From positions 1,364,001-1,428,000 of the forward strand of contig NZ_CP150300.1 of the NCBI RefSeq assembly GCF_037991315.1: DNA of 64,000 nucleotides, given 5' to 3'. Both the position numbers and the translations under genes were made by a program. Under the pieces are notes generated by a model. The model saw only the letters and a program-made list of their open reading frames with translations. It was not told the origin of the DNA and made no database searches. Shown in pieces: positions 45,647-54,574 of the stretch (within the stretch, counting starts at the first letter, position 1; every line of letters begins with the position of its first letter). This DNA comes from Paenibacillus sp. FSL H8-0079 (GTDB lineage: Bacteria; Bacillota; Bacilli; Paenibacillales; Paenibacillaceae).

Positions 45647-45820
45647 AGGTTGAAATAGGCACGTTATTGAGCTGGTTTGCTCAAGCGTGATTGCATAGTT
45701 ACTTCATATCATATGGACACCAATGCAGGCCGAGATGATCTCGGTCTCTTTGTTGTCTCTACAGGCTTGGAAGCTGGCATAGCTAAACCCATTTTTGAAA
45801 TAAGAAGGAGATAACGCCCG

Positions 45821-46255
45821 ATGAGTATGAATGAAAATATGTCCGAAGAACAGATTTTGGATCAGTTGTTTGAAGCAGCAGAACGTTTGCCAGAGGAAAA
45901 TGTGCGCATTCAGCGTCTGGATCTGCTGTTGACCTTGCGTGGACTGACGTCCTCCAAAGTGGATCACATTCGCGAACGCTGTACGATTCGAAAAACGACC
46001 AAAGGCCGCACTGAGGAAAAGGTGGATACCGAAACGTTTAACGCACTACTCATTTCCGAAGCAACGGTGAAATTGAAGGTCCGTAGCCTGGAATTGTCCG
46101 GTTGGGGAGACACCCGTATTACCGGCCGCATGAAGCTATCTGGTGGAGAACAGGCGGTTCGGCGCATGCTGCTCGCGGGTGAATTGGATGCCGTAGGGGA
46201 TAAAGTGCTGGAGCTGTCCGGCTTCGGTGTGGAGATTGAAGACCTAAAAAACTGA
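45821..46255 (+). CDS. xkdN: Tail module 1: tail assembly chaperone (XkdN-like), zero-frame product
   Basis: 144 residues. ILDQLFEAAERLPEENVRIQ, SSKVDHIRERCTIRKTTKGR and an acidic C-terminus GFGVEIEDLKN match the XkdN/YqbN family, the functional counterpart of lambda gpG. AAGGAGAT lies before the ATG. The last codons are CTA AAA AAC TGA, which contain the slippery heptamer A_AAA_AAC; a -1 shift continues to 46413 (separate entry). It binds the tape measure during tail assembly. Confidence 0.88.
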   Translation: MSMNENMSEEQILDQLFEAAERLPEENVRIQRLDLLLTLRGLTSSKVDHIRERCTIRKTTKGRTEEKVDTETFNALLISEATVKLKVRSLELSGWGDTRITGRMKLSGGEQAVRRMLLAGELDAVGDKVLELSGFGVEIEDLKN

Positions 46256-46413
46256 TTCACTCCGGCGGGATGACCACGTTTCTGTATCACATGTGGGTAC
46301 GTCATCATCTCCGGCCCGGAGAGTTCTGGTCTTTGCCACGCGGGGAGCGCTCGCTGTTAATTGCGTTCTCGGAAGAGGAAATGTCAGCGATAACTTCGCA
46401 AATGAATCGATAA
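45821..46413 (+). CDS. Tail module 1: chaperone -1 frameshift fusion (gpGT-like)
   Basis: Ribosomes slipping back one base at 46246-46252 read CTG ATT CAC in place of the stop and add 53 residues (LIHSGGMTTFLYHMWVRHHL at the start, SAITSQMNR at the end) before TAA at 46411-46413, giving ~197 residues. The extension has no ribosome site and no start of its own near the junction; an ATG at 46270 is internal to it. The module 2 chaperone has the same heptamer, position and extension size. Position just before the tape measure gene matches the G/GT arrangement. Confidence 0.75.
46246..46252 (+). promoter_or_regulatory. Programmed -1 frameshift site, module 1
   Basis: A_AAA_AAC in the zero frame, immediately before the TGA stop of the chaperone gene. 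It is the strongest class of bacterial slippery heptamer. Confidence 0.75.
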
Positions 46414-46437
46414 CGATATAGGGCAGGAGGTGAAAAA

Positions 46438-48189
46438 ATGGCAGAAATGATTGTAGGTCTATCCAAATCCAATGCGGAAATGCGGACAACCCTTCGTTAT
46501 CTGGATCAGATCCAGCGCTCGACGGAACGTCTGGGCAGAGTTCGTTATCAGAGTCTGATCAAGGTAAACAATGAGCTGAGAACGACAGGACGCAGGTTAG
46601 AACATATTTATAGTATGGCTGTGCGAATCAGCAGGCTGCGAATCACACCGACAATTGGGTTGATTGATAAGCTGAGTCCAGCGTTGGATCGCGCATGGGC
46701 GAAACTGAACAGTTTCAGGGACCAGATGGTTACGGCTTCGGGAACAGTATCCCTTGAAGTTCGGCAGAAGATTGAAGTGGCGATGGGTAAGATAAATCCG
46801 GCGAGTGTGTCGTCCACGTCAGTTGTGATCGGGAGTCATAATACAACGATTTATAATGTGGCTAAAGAAGAAGATAAAAAGTGGTGGGAAAAAGCACTGG
46901 AATGGACCAGTACTGGATTAGATATTGCAAATAACTTAACTGATTTGATTGGGAAGGGAAAGAAAGCTTGGTCTGATCGAAAGTCTAAAAAGGATAAGGC
47001 TTCTAATCCCAGTAAGAGTACAGAAGTGGCGGAGGGCAAGAAAGGTAAAAGCCAAACTCGTAACAGTTCAAGATCTGGTAATTCTAATCCGAGTGAAACT
47101 CCCTCACGGAGAGTAGGTGGACGACGCGGTGGAAGGAATCGATCATCAACAGCAACTCCTGTCCCAACGCCAAGTCCTATCATTACAGATACTTCAGATC
47201 GTTCTTTTAATGAAGCCAGAAATGCAAGCAACAGGAGAAGTGGTGGTGGCAGGAGATCCAATCTCATCACTGGCATCATGTCCAGTTCACCAACGGCAAT
47301 GTCTAATCTTTTTTCAGGTGATGGGATGCTTGGTAAATTGGGTGGTGGCTTTGCCAAAGGAGCCAAAAGGTTGCTTGGACCCATCAGCATGCTTGCTGAT
47401 GTGGCGAACGTAGCGACAGCACCTCCAGAAGAGCGTGGCCGAGCGGTGGGTTCGATGATTGGCGGTACAGCAGGTACTGCGATTGGTAGCGCCATCGGTA
47501 GCGTTCTTTTGCCCGGCATCGGAACATGGGTTGGTGGTGCAGTAGGTGGTTGGGCTGGAAGTGCAGCAGGTGGTTGGATCGGTGATCATGCTAAAGATAT
47601 TGGAAACTTTATGTCTAGTGCTACCGAGGGTGTAGGGGATGCTTTGTCGGGTGCAGCTGATTATGTTTCTGAGAAAACAAAAAAAATCACCGATGGCATA
47701 TCCGGCTTCTTTGGGTTTGGTTCCAAAAAAGAAGAAAAGACGGTCTCGGCAGCAACGGTGGCTGCACCGTCGCAAGTACCAACAGGCCCGCAGATGGCAC
47801 CTGCCTATATGCCACCGGCACTGACCATGACAGGCCCAACGGCTTATATGAACAGCAAAGTCGGTCAGCCTACATCTGCTGGATTCATGGGAACAAGCAT
47901 GATGCAGAGCCAAGCGATGGCGCTTGGTAACGGTGCGCAAACGAATGGGAAATCGTCCACGATGACGGTACAGATATCCGAAGAGCAGATGAACAGTCTG
48001 TCCGGTTACTTGAAGGATTTCAAAACCGAAACTACCAATCAGATTGCGATCAATATTCCACCAGGTGCGGTGCAGGTGACCGTGCGCGAAAATGCGATTG
48101 ATTATGACGCAGTTTCTCACCAGGTGGGGCAACGGATCTCTAACGAGTTCCGCCGTGCGATGCAAAATCGCAAAACAATTATGGCCTAA
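46438..48189 (+). CDS. Tail module 1: tape measure protein
   Basis: 583 residues, short for the family (PBSX XkdO is over twice as long), so a short tail is expected. An N-terminal helical part (MAEMIVGLSKSNAEMRTTLR) is followed by a Lys/Ser/Arg-rich disordered stretch (~185-265) and a glycine-zipper hydrophobic segment (~345-390, GTAGTAIGSAIGSVLLPGIG) that could enter a membrane after ejection. The C-terminus is a helical assembly end (DAVSHQVGQRISNEFRRAM). GCAGGAGGTG is 6 nt before the ATG. It sets tube length and probably travels with the needle. Confidence 0.82.
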   Translation: MAEMIVGLSKSNAEMRTTLRYLDQIQRSTERLGRVRYQSLIKVNNELRTTGRRLEHIYSMAVRISRLRITPTIGLIDKLSPALDRAWAKLNSFRDQMVTASGTVSLEVRQKIEVAMGKINPASVSSTSVVIGSHNTTIYNVAKEEDKKWWEKALEWTSTGLDIANNLTDLIGKGKKAWSDRKSKKDKASNPSKSTEVAEGKKGKSQTRNSSRSGNSNPSETPSRRVGGRRGGRNRSSTATPVPTPSPIITDTSDRSFNEARNASNRRSGGGRRSNLITGIMSSSPTAMSNLFSGDGMLGKLGGGFAKGAKRLLGPISMLADVANVATAPPEERGRAVGSMIGGTAGTAIGSAIGSVLLPGIGTWVGGAVGGWAGSAAGGWIGDHAKDIGNFMSSATEGVGDALSGAADYVSEKTKKITDGISGFFGFGSKKEEKTVSAATVAAPSQVPTGPQMAPAYMPPALTMTGPTAYMNSKVGQPTSAGFMGTSMMQSQAMALGNGAQTNGKSSTMTVQISEEQMNSLSGYLKDFKTETTNQIAINIPPGAVQVTVRENAIDYDAVSHQVGQRISNEFRRAMQNRKTIMA

Positions 48190-48209
48190 GCAGAAAGGAG
48201 GCCGCAGAT

Positions 48210-48878
48210 ATGTCAGTACTTGAAGATAAAGTTGGTCCTAACAAAATGTCATTTACGTTGAAGGACGGCAACACTCCATTTCAATTCCCAGTGAACCCTG
48301 AAGAAGTTAATATTTCCAGGTCTAAGGGATATGAAACGGTCAATATGTTGGAGCATGGCGAGTTTGATTTTGCACAAGGGGAGAAGGTGAAGGAGATCAC
48401 CTTCTCTTCTTTTTTTCCCAAAAGATTTGATCCGTCCTATTGCATGGATGAAAAATCTTTTCTAGATCCACGTGTGGCGATGAATGTGCTGAACACCTTT
48501 CTGATCTCCAAAAAGCCGCTGCGTTTCATCATTTCAGAGACGGGCGTGAACGTACCTGTTTTTATTGTTTCGCTTAATTCGAGCTTTCGTGGGGGGGAGA
48601 CAGGGGATATTTATTTTGACCTGACCCTGCGAACATGGCGGGATTCTAAGGTGGAAAAGGTGGGCTCTGCGGCATCCGGGAGCAAGTCAGGCTCTCGTAC
48701 CGATTTGAAAAAGAGTAGCAAGACCTACACCGTCAAATCTGGCGACTCCCTGTCCAAAATAGCAAAGCTGGAGCTGGGCAGCAGTTCCAAATGGAACGAG
48801 ATCTACAAGCTGAACGCGAAGATCATCGGGAGTGATCCAAACCGGATCAAGCCCGGGCAAAAGCTGGTGATGCCATGA
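48210..48878 (+). CDS. xkdP: Tail module 1: LysM baseplate/tail protein (XkdP-like)
   Basis: 222 residues. The N-terminal ~150 residues are a beta-rich baseplate domain (FQFPVNPEEVNISRSKGYET) and the last ~50 form one LysM motif (TYTVKSGDSLSKIAKLELGS, ending KPGQKLVMP). LysM would touch peptidoglycan. AAAGGAGG is upstream. The stop overlaps the next start (ATGA). Confidence 0.9.
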   Translation: MSVLEDKVGPNKMSFTLKDGNTPFQFPVNPEEVNISRSKGYETVNMLEHGEFDFAQGEKVKEITFSSFFPKRFDPSYCMDEKSFLDPRVAMNVLNTFLISKKPLRFIISETGVNVPVFIVSLNSSFRGGETGDIYFDLTLRTWRDSKVEKVGSAASGSKSGSRTDLKKSSKTYTVKSGDSLSKIAKLELGSSSKWNEIYKLNAKIIGSDPNRIKPGQKLVMP

Positions 48879-49861
48879 CCTACAAGGTCATTGTCGACGA
48901 CAAATATGACATCACCAAGCTGGTGGAGACCATTACGCTGAAGGACTCGCTGGACCAGATTGCGTATCAGGCCAACATCCGGCTGGCGGTGTCTGCGTCT
49001 TCCGGTCTGCCTTCGATCTCACCAGGCATGGCGGTGCGAATTAGCGGGGTTCCTTTTGGTGAAAAATCCATGGTTCATCTGTTGCATCCTGCGGTCATCT
49101 GGGAGGTGGAGAGTTCCAATAGCGGCACCAAGCGGCTGTCTCTCACGGTGTATGACCGGATGATTTATCTGGAAAAGTCGGAGGATGAGTTCCTGCTGCC
49201 GAAGGATCAGACCGCTACGCAGCGACTAAAAACCTACGCCAAAGAGTGGAAGATTCCATACGCTACATTGCCAGAAACCAAGACAAAGCTGGGAAAAGCT
49301 GTGTATCGGTCACAGACGATCTTTTCGATGATGTTTGCTGATCTGAAAGAAACGGCAAAGTCCGGCGGGGACATGTACCATCCACGGATGATGCCCGGTG
49401 GGTTGCAGCTCTTCAAGGTCGGAAGTAATGCAAAGGTGTATGAGCTGGATCGACTGATTGATCTAACCCAGATGCGTACGCTCGAAGGGGCGGTTACCAA
49501 AGTTAAAGTCATGGCAGCTTCGGAGTCCACGAGTGGCAAAGAGGTCCCTTCCAAAGTGCTCGCGATTGAGCAGAATGGTGTGGAAGAACTGGGCACATTG
49601 CAAAAGCTGATCGAAGACGATCAGGTGAAATCAACAACCGCCGCGAAAAAACTGGCGAAAAGTCATCTGACGGGTATTCAGGAGACCTTTACGATATCCG
49701 CACCGGATGTGAATACGATTCGCGCCGGGGACGCAGTGTTGTTGAAAGGATTGAAGCTAATCGTGATGTCGGTCAGCCGTGATCTGTCTGCCGGACCTGG
49801 AACGATGACGTTGGAGCTGGGGACGGTTGAGCTGGTGAAAAGGAGGTATTACCTTGAATAA
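48875..49861 (+). CDS. xkdQ: Tail module 1: baseplate hub protein (XkdQ-like)
   Basis: 328 residues. The gpD/gp27-like hub pattern is present: KLVETITLKDSLDQIAYQAN at the start, LSLTVYDRMIYLEKSEDEFL in the middle, and ISAPDVNTIRAGDAVLLKGL near the end. It forms the trimeric ring between tube and spike. It overlaps both neighbours (ATGA with xkdP; 8 nt with the next gene). Confidence 0.88.
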   Translation: MTYKVIVDDKYDITKLVETITLKDSLDQIAYQANIRLAVSASSGLPSISPGMAVRISGVPFGEKSMVHLLHPAVIWEVESSNSGTKRLSLTVYDRMIYLEKSEDEFLLPKDQTATQRLKTYAKEWKIPYATLPETKTKLGKAVYRSQTIFSMMFADLKETAKSGGDMYHPRMMPGGLQLFKVGSNAKVYELDRLIDLTQMRTLEGAVTKVKVMAASESTSGKEVPSKVLAIEQNGVEELGTLQKLIEDDQVKSTTAAKKLAKSHLTGIQETFTISAPDVNTIRAGDAVLLKGLKLIVMSVSRDLSAGPGTMTLELGTVELVKRRYYLE

Positions 49862-50264
49862 AGATGATCCGTATGGGCATTTTGCCGACGTCATGCGGGG
49901 TGCGATGAGTACACATTCCCGTCAGGCCGTGAGTGGGCTGGGAGCAGTACTGGGTACGATGACCTCATCCGGCGTGAAGCTGGATGATTTCAAGCACGAA
50001 GTGCAGGATTATCTCGTGGCCGAGTTGCCGGGCACGCTTGGACTGCCGGAGCGCGAGGCTGCTGGCGCGATCTCCGGTATACCTGACGTGGCAAACGGCG
50101 GAACGACGGGCACGGGACGGTTTCTTTTGCAAGAAGAGGAAGTGGAAGAAACGGTGTTGTCTCTTGGCAAAGGTCTGAAAGCGGGAGATCGTGTGCTGGC
50201 GATGCGCGTGAATGGCGGTAACGACATTGTGGTGCTGTGTAAGGTGGTGAGTGCACATGCCTAG
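49854..50264 (+). CDS. xkdR: Tail module 1: DUF2577 baseplate protein (XkdR-like)
   Basis: 136 residues. A TTG start with AAAGGAGGT 6 nt upstream, inside the end of the hub gene. The C-terminus LKAGDRVLAMRVNGGNDIVV is the DUF2577 mark (an OB-like fold near the spike). It is about 50 residues longer than the module 2 protein (85), with an added acidic middle (QEEEVEETVLSLG). Confidence 0.82.
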   Translation: MNKDDPYGHFADVMRGAMSTHSRQAVSGLGAVLGTMTSSGVKLDDFKHEVQDYLVAELPGTLGLPEREAAGAISGIPDVANGGTTGTGRFLLQEEEVEETVLSLGKGLKAGDRVLAMRVNGGNDIVVLCKVVSAHA

Positions 50265-50712
50265 TTTGTTTCCGGAAACGGGTGTGGTCTGGGGAGATGA
50301 GGAGGATCTGTCGGGGGCGGCTTCGGATGAGGTACGCTTTGGATGGAGCTGGCGATTTGATTACGATGCAGGGGATTTTGTACTGACCCCAAGTGGCAAA
50401 GTAGCCGCGGCTGGTGGGCATGAAGCCTGGGTGCAATGGTGCATTAAGGCAGTGAAAACGCCACGTTACAGACATGTGATCTATTCCCGAAACTATGGTT
50501 CGGAGCTGGAGGATCTGGTGGGTCAGGGTGATAGCCGAGGTGTGATGGAAAGTGAGATTACCCGGATGGTGACGGAAACGTTGCTGGCTGATCCACGCAC
50601 GGAATCGGTAGACCAGTTCACGTTTGATTGGAATCGGGAGCAGTGCATGTTCTCGTGTCGGGTGGCGAGTGTGCAGGAAGAGATGTTTATTCTGGAAAGT
50701 GAGGTGATCTGA
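50257..50712 (+). CDS. xkdS: Tail module 1: DUF2634 baseplate wedge protein (XkdS-like)
   Basis: 151 residues. EAWVQWCIKAVKTPRYRHVI and YSRNYGSELEDLVGQ are the gp25/DUF2634 pattern; gp25-like proteins start sheath assembly at the baseplate. The ATG at 50257 has AAGGTGGTG upstream and overlaps the preceding stop. Confidence 0.88.
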   Translation: MPSLFPETGVVWGDEEDLSGAASDEVRFGWSWRFDYDAGDFVLTPSGKVAAAGGHEAWVQWCIKAVKTPRYRHVIYSRNYGSELEDLVGQGDSRGVMESEITRMVTETLLADPRTESVDQFTFDWNREQCMFSCRVASVQEEMFILESEVI

Positions 50713-50716
50713 CGGG

Positions 50717-51856
50717 ATGGCTGAGATTCCGCGTTATTTGGAGGACCAGACGGAGGAACAGATTATGCAGCGTATGCTGGATCGTCTGCCCGCGGATCTG
50801 GATAAATCGGAGGGTTCGTTCTTGTGGGATGCGGAGGCTCCGGTTGCGTTTATGCTGTCTGAGGCAGCTTTGTGGGCGCAGGAATTACTGCGGCGAGGGT
50901 TTGCAAGTACGGCTGCGAGTAGTGATCCGAATTTTCGTTCGGAAGAGCTGGATCTACGGGCAGGAGAGCACGGCATCACACGGCGAGCTGCAGTGGCGGC
51001 ACAAGGTGCAGTGAGGTTCATGGGTACGCCGGGGAAAGTGGTGCCTGCGGGAACAGTCGTGGCTACGCTCGCAGATGAAGTGTCTGCTGAAGCTTCGCTC
51101 GAATATGAGACAGTGGGACGATTGGAACTGGATGCAGAGGGCTCCGGGATGGTAGGCGTGCGAGCGCTTGTTGCTGGGAAAGAGAGCAATGTACCTGCGG
51201 GCACGGTAACTGTGTTGTCTACACCTGTAAGTGGCGTGACTTCTGTCACGAACATTGAGGTGATCAAAGGCGGTGCGGATATTGAGGCCGATACGGCGTT
51301 GTTGGAACGCTTTTATGCCAAAGTCCGCAACCAAGGGACAAGCGGCAACAAAGCACAATATGTGCAATGGGCCAGTGAAGTGCCGGGTGTTGGTGCAACG
51401 CGTGTTATTCCTTTATGGCAAGGGCCAGGCACGGTGGGATTGTATCTGTTAGACACGGAAAAGCGCGCTGCGGGCACCGATCTGGTGACGGCGGTACAGA
51501 AGTATGTTGACCCAACGCAGGATGGACAAGGTGAAGGTGTTGCGCCCGCGGGGCCAGTGGTATCCGTTATGCCAGCCGAGGAAGTGCCGATGAATATTCA
51601 GGTGAAGCTGACGCTGGCAAGTGATGCGACACTCGCCGATGTACGAGCATTGATCGAAAGCGGGGTGACCGCGTATCTGAAGCAGTTGGCTTTTGCCGAT
51701 CCACTCGTTCGTTACACTCGCATTGCCGCGATTCTGCTGGACATTCCGCCGATTATCGACTATTCGGAGCTTACCGTGAACGGTGTGAGCGACCAGAATA
51801 TAGAGATGACCGCGAGCCAGGTGGCCGTGCTGGGGACGGTGGATGTGCATGAGTAG
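50717..51856 (+). CDS. xkdT: Tail module 1: baseplate J-like protein (XkdT-like)
   Basis: 379 residues. The N-terminus EEQIMQRMLDRLPADLDKSE and the strongly conserved C-terminal half (YVDPTQDGQGEGVAPAGPVV, AFADPLVRYTRIAAILLDIP) identify gpJ-type wedge proteins. The C-terminal half is much more similar to the module 2 protein than the N-terminal half. It forms the wedge arms with XkdS and XkdU. Confidence 0.92.
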   Translation: MAEIPRYLEDQTEEQIMQRMLDRLPADLDKSEGSFLWDAEAPVAFMLSEAALWAQELLRRGFASTAASSDPNFRSEELDLRAGEHGITRRAAVAAQGAVRFMGTPGKVVPAGTVVATLADEVSAEASLEYETVGRLELDAEGSGMVGVRALVAGKESNVPAGTVTVLSTPVSGVTSVTNIEVIKGGADIEADTALLERFYAKVRNQGTSGNKAQYVQWASEVPGVGATRVIPLWQGPGTVGLYLLDTEKRAAGTDLVTAVQKYVDPTQDGQGEGVAPAGPVVSVMPAEEVPMNIQVKLTLASDATLADVRALIESGVTAYLKQLAFADPLVRYTRIAAILLDIPPIIDYSELTVNGVSDQNIEMTASQVAVLGTVDVHE

Positions 51857-52034
51857 TGTTGGGCAGATGGTGGATGAGGAAGTAGTTAGGGAGTGCGGAG
51901 ACCAAGAAAGATTGGGAGAAGTGCGCCTATACGGATTGGAGCTGGTGAGCGAGACGCTCCCTGTTGATGTGCAAGGAAGGGAGGGGACAGGGCATGAGTG
52001 CTCCTTCTATTGTAGATGTTGGACTGACGAGTGA
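51849..52034 (+). CDS. Small overlapping frame after xkdT (doubtful gene)
   Basis: 61 residues, acidic, no recognised domain. Its ATG overlaps the xkdT stop (ATGAGTAG), the same place where xkdU of module 2 starts (ATGAGT). It runs 41 nt into the xkdU frame of module 1. It may be a displaced original xkdU start followed by new sequence, or a non-coding overlap. Confidence 0.3.
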   Translation: MSSVGQMVDEEVVRECGDQERLGEVRLYGLELVSETLPVDVQGREGTGHECSFYCRCWTDE

Positions 52035-52584
52035 GAAAGGGCGGGAGCTGTTCTCGTATTTGCCCAGGTATTATGAGACTTCTCGTGTAATGCAGGCCGA
52101 TATGCAGACCAAGGGCAGCGAGATGGATCTGCTGTATCAGGCGCTGGATGAGACGCTGGAGCAGTTTTTTGTCCGCACGGCCACGTGGGGGCTGGACTTT
52201 TGGGAGCAGGAGCTAGGTATTGAGACGGACCGTCTCAAACCTGTAGAGCAGCGGCGTGCCGTGGTGGAATCGAAACTGCGCGGTGCCGGCAAGTTCTCTG
52301 GAAGATTGGTTGCGAATGTGGCTGAGGCGTATGCCGGGGGCAAGGTGGATGTGACTTTTCAACCGGAAGTGTGGAGTTTTACGGTGAGCTTTGTGGACAC
52401 GATGGGCATTCCGCCCAATATCGACGATCTCAAACGTGCGATTGAAGAATTGAAACCGGCCCATATGGTTGTGGAGTATGAATATCGTTATCTGGTCTGG
52501 GATGATCTGGACGACAAACAGATGACATGGGACGAACTCGATGCCGCGTCCTTGATGTGGAATGAACTGGAGGTGTGGGCGTAA
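51994..52584 (+). CDS. xkdU: Tail module 1: DUF2313 baseplate protein (XkdU-like)
   Basis: 196 residues. LFSYLPRYYETSRVMQADMQ, ESKLRGAGKFSGRLVANVAE and GIPPNIDDLKRAIEELKPAH are the YmfQ/DUF2313 pattern shared with the module 2 protein. An added C-terminal tail WDELDAASLMWNELEVWA is repetitive and Trp-rich, possibly the fibre attachment site. GGGAGGGG lies before the ATG at 51994. Confidence 0.88.
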   Translation: MSAPSIVDVGLTSEKGRELFSYLPRYYETSRVMQADMQTKGSEMDLLYQALDETLEQFFVRTATWGLDFWEQELGIETDRLKPVEQRRAVVESKLRGAGKFSGRLVANVAEAYAGGKVDVTFQPEVWSFTVSFVDTMGIPPNIDDLKRAIEELKPAHMVVEYEYRYLVWDDLDDKQMTWDELDAASLMWNELEVWA

Positions 52585-54044
52585 TGCCACAGGAAACAGA
52601 ACGATTGAAATTGCCACTTCCCTTGGGGAACGAGAATGTGACCCGGGAGAGTATTAATGGGATTTTTGAAAAGATTGATGCAGGTGTGGCGACACAGGCA
52701 GATTTGGATGCGCTGCGTGAAGCGGTGAGTCAGATGGGTATTCCCGATGCGTCATTGACGCAGAAAGGGAAGGTGCAACTTGGAAGTTCCACAACGAGCA
52801 ATAGTGAATCACACGCAGCAACATCAAAGGCAGTTAATGATGCTAGGCAAGCGGCCATAGCTGCAAGTGTGCCACGCACTGGAGGATCTATGACGGGGCG
52901 TTTGACTATGAATGCATGGGGAACTTTTTCTGGCTCAACAAACGGTTCAACATTGTACGGAAGTAATTGCTATCTTGACGGTAATACGTTCAAGTACGAG
53001 AACACTCATTCCAACTTAGGGGCTCGCGGTATCTATATGAGATATTCAGGTGGAGGTTCTCAACCAGAAGTGTACATGTTCGATACTGGCCCCATCTCGA
53101 CAACTGCTGGAGCAACATTCACGCCGACATTGAATCGTATTGTTAATGCGGGTGAATCGTTTCAAAGACATAAAGTGACCAATGATAATGGTGTAGTACT
53201 AAATATATCTAATCAAAATATAAACAACCTCGTAGTAACAGGGTTCTATGCAGGAGAAAACATCGAAAACGCACCAACGACTGCTGTAGGTGCATGGTGG
53301 TACATTGAAGTAATTGCAATGAGCGGGACACACATTAAACAAATTGCAATGGATCTTTTCAATAACACCTATCAACAACGTACCAACAACGGTAGTGGAT
53401 GGTCTGCTTGGAGTCCTGATGTTTTTCAATCTGGCGTTGACGCGAAGCAAGGCATAGTAAATGCCATCAACGCCAAGGGTGGAAGTGCTTCGACCAATGA
53501 TACATGGGCACAGTTGGCAACTAAGATCAACTCCATACAACAAGGTAACTACCAAGCTGGAGTACCGGGTTCTTCGGGAGGTTTCACGGTTCCAGGAGCG
53601 GCAAACAATCATATTGTCGCCACACTTGCAACCTTTAGTGCGGGCACTAAATTGATATCACTTGTGCCCAAGAACACGAATGGCTGGCTTTCGTATATAG
53701 CATTAGCTGATCCGAGTAGGTCTTATGGAGCGCAATTTGCTTTGCGGGACAACGGAGGAAGAACATGGATTGTGGGAGAAGCGGTACACAGCACATCAGT
53801 GCTAAGAAAGAGCTTATTATATTGTACTATTGATCTTGTTGCTAAGACTCAGGTAGCTCAACTTACTTTGGAGAATAACTTATATGCAAACAGTAGTCGA
53901 TCTTGGACGTATGTTGCTCCTACTCCTCCTGTTAATTTTAACGCAGCAGGTCAGCTAACGTTGGTACTGTTATGTTACTCCAACGAAGCATCATCCGTTT
54001 CTCAAAACAACTATCTTTTTGGTCACTCAGTAATTTCCATATAA
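52584..54044 (+). CDS. Tail module 1: tail fibre (receptor-binding) protein
   Basis: 486 residues. The N-terminus after ETERLKLPLPLGNENVTRES is the baseplate-binding part, followed by a fibre repeat region (KGKVQLGSSTTSNSESHAAT, SKAVNDARQAAIAASVPRTG) and a variable C-terminal ~350 residues rich in Asn, Ser, Gly and Tyr. Codon use turns AT-richer and the spacing loosens compared with the wedge genes, as expected for a horizontally swapped specificity gene. The ATG at 52584 overlaps the xkdU stop (TAATG), with GGAGGTG 8 nt upstream. It decides which cells are bound. Confidence 0.85.
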   Translation: MPQETERLKLPLPLGNENVTRESINGIFEKIDAGVATQADLDALREAVSQMGIPDASLTQKGKVQLGSSTTSNSESHAATSKAVNDARQAAIAASVPRTGGSMTGRLTMNAWGTFSGSTNGSTLYGSNCYLDGNTFKYENTHSNLGARGIYMRYSGGGSQPEVYMFDTGPISTTAGATFTPTLNRIVNAGESFQRHKVTNDNGVVLNISNQNINNLVVTGFYAGENIENAPTTAVGAWWYIEVIAMSGTHIKQIAMDLFNNTYQQRTNNGSGWSAWSPDVFQSGVDAKQGIVNAINAKGGSASTNDTWAQLATKINSIQQGNYQAGVPGSSGGFTVPGAANNHIVATLATFSAGTKLISLVPKNTNGWLSYIALADPSRSYGAQFALRDNGGRTWIVGEAVHSTSVLRKSLLYCTIDLVAKTQVAQLTLENNLYANSSRSWTYVAPTPPVNFNAAGQLTLVLLCYSNEASSVSQNNYLFGHSVISI

Positions 54045-54070
54045 ATTTCAAAAATAGGAGGTAAGTATTT

Positions 54071-54574
54071 ATGGAAATAGGAGCTAAAGTTTATTACGAA
54101 AAGTCTACGGGCAACGTCGCTCATTTTATTGGAGAAAGATTCGGAAAAGTATCAGAAACAACAAAAGAACAAGACTTCGCTTCTTACGTTGCGTTAGCGA
54201 ATAGAGTCCCTGATTCCATTGGCATGATCCAGTTGACTTATGGCTCTCATTACGGAGATTACGAAGCAGGTGGTATTGTCACTCAGGTTGACCTGGAAAC
54301 AAAGGAGCCGTTGTTTACCTATCCAAAGTCAGTTGATCCAGAAACACCAGAACCCCGCCCTGCACTATCCGAACAGGTTGGTTCTCTGGGTGGTCAAATG
54401 GCTGAAATTAAGCTTCAAGACATCGAGAATCAAACTGTAATAAACAGTCTAGGCGGTGAACTGGCTGTTGTGAGAATGCAGAGTATTCAGCAACAACAGA
54501 CAATCACATCGTTAGGTGCAGAATTGGCAATCGCCAAACTGGAAATCATCCAACTGAAGGGAGGTGAACCGTGA
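54071..54574 (+). CDS. Tail module 1: fibre-associated protein with three coiled-coil repeats
   Basis: 167 residues. The N-terminal half is compact (MEIGAKVYYEKSTGNVAHFI). The C-terminal half consists of three ~21-residue repeats beginning SLGGQMAEIKLQ, SLGGELAVVRMQ and SLGAELAIAKLE, an obvious coiled coil. The position after the fibre gene fits XkdW-like or fibre-chaperone proteins. TAGGAGG is upstream. GTGA overlaps the next start. Confidence 0.68.
   Translation: MEIGAKVYYEKSTGNVAHFIGERFGKVSETTKEQDFASYVALANRVPDSIGMIQLTYGSHYGDYEAGGIVTQVDLETKEPLFTYPKSVDPETPEPRPALSEQVGSLGGQMAEIKLQDIENQTVINSLGGELAVVRMQSIQQQQTITSLGAELAIAKLEIIQLKGGEP

Noticed and set aside
45729..45745. CCGAGATGATCTCGG palindrome before the module 1 chaperone gene
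   Set aside because: The loop is too small for an effective hairpin as drawn, and no T-run follows at proper distance. Module 2 has nothing equivalent.
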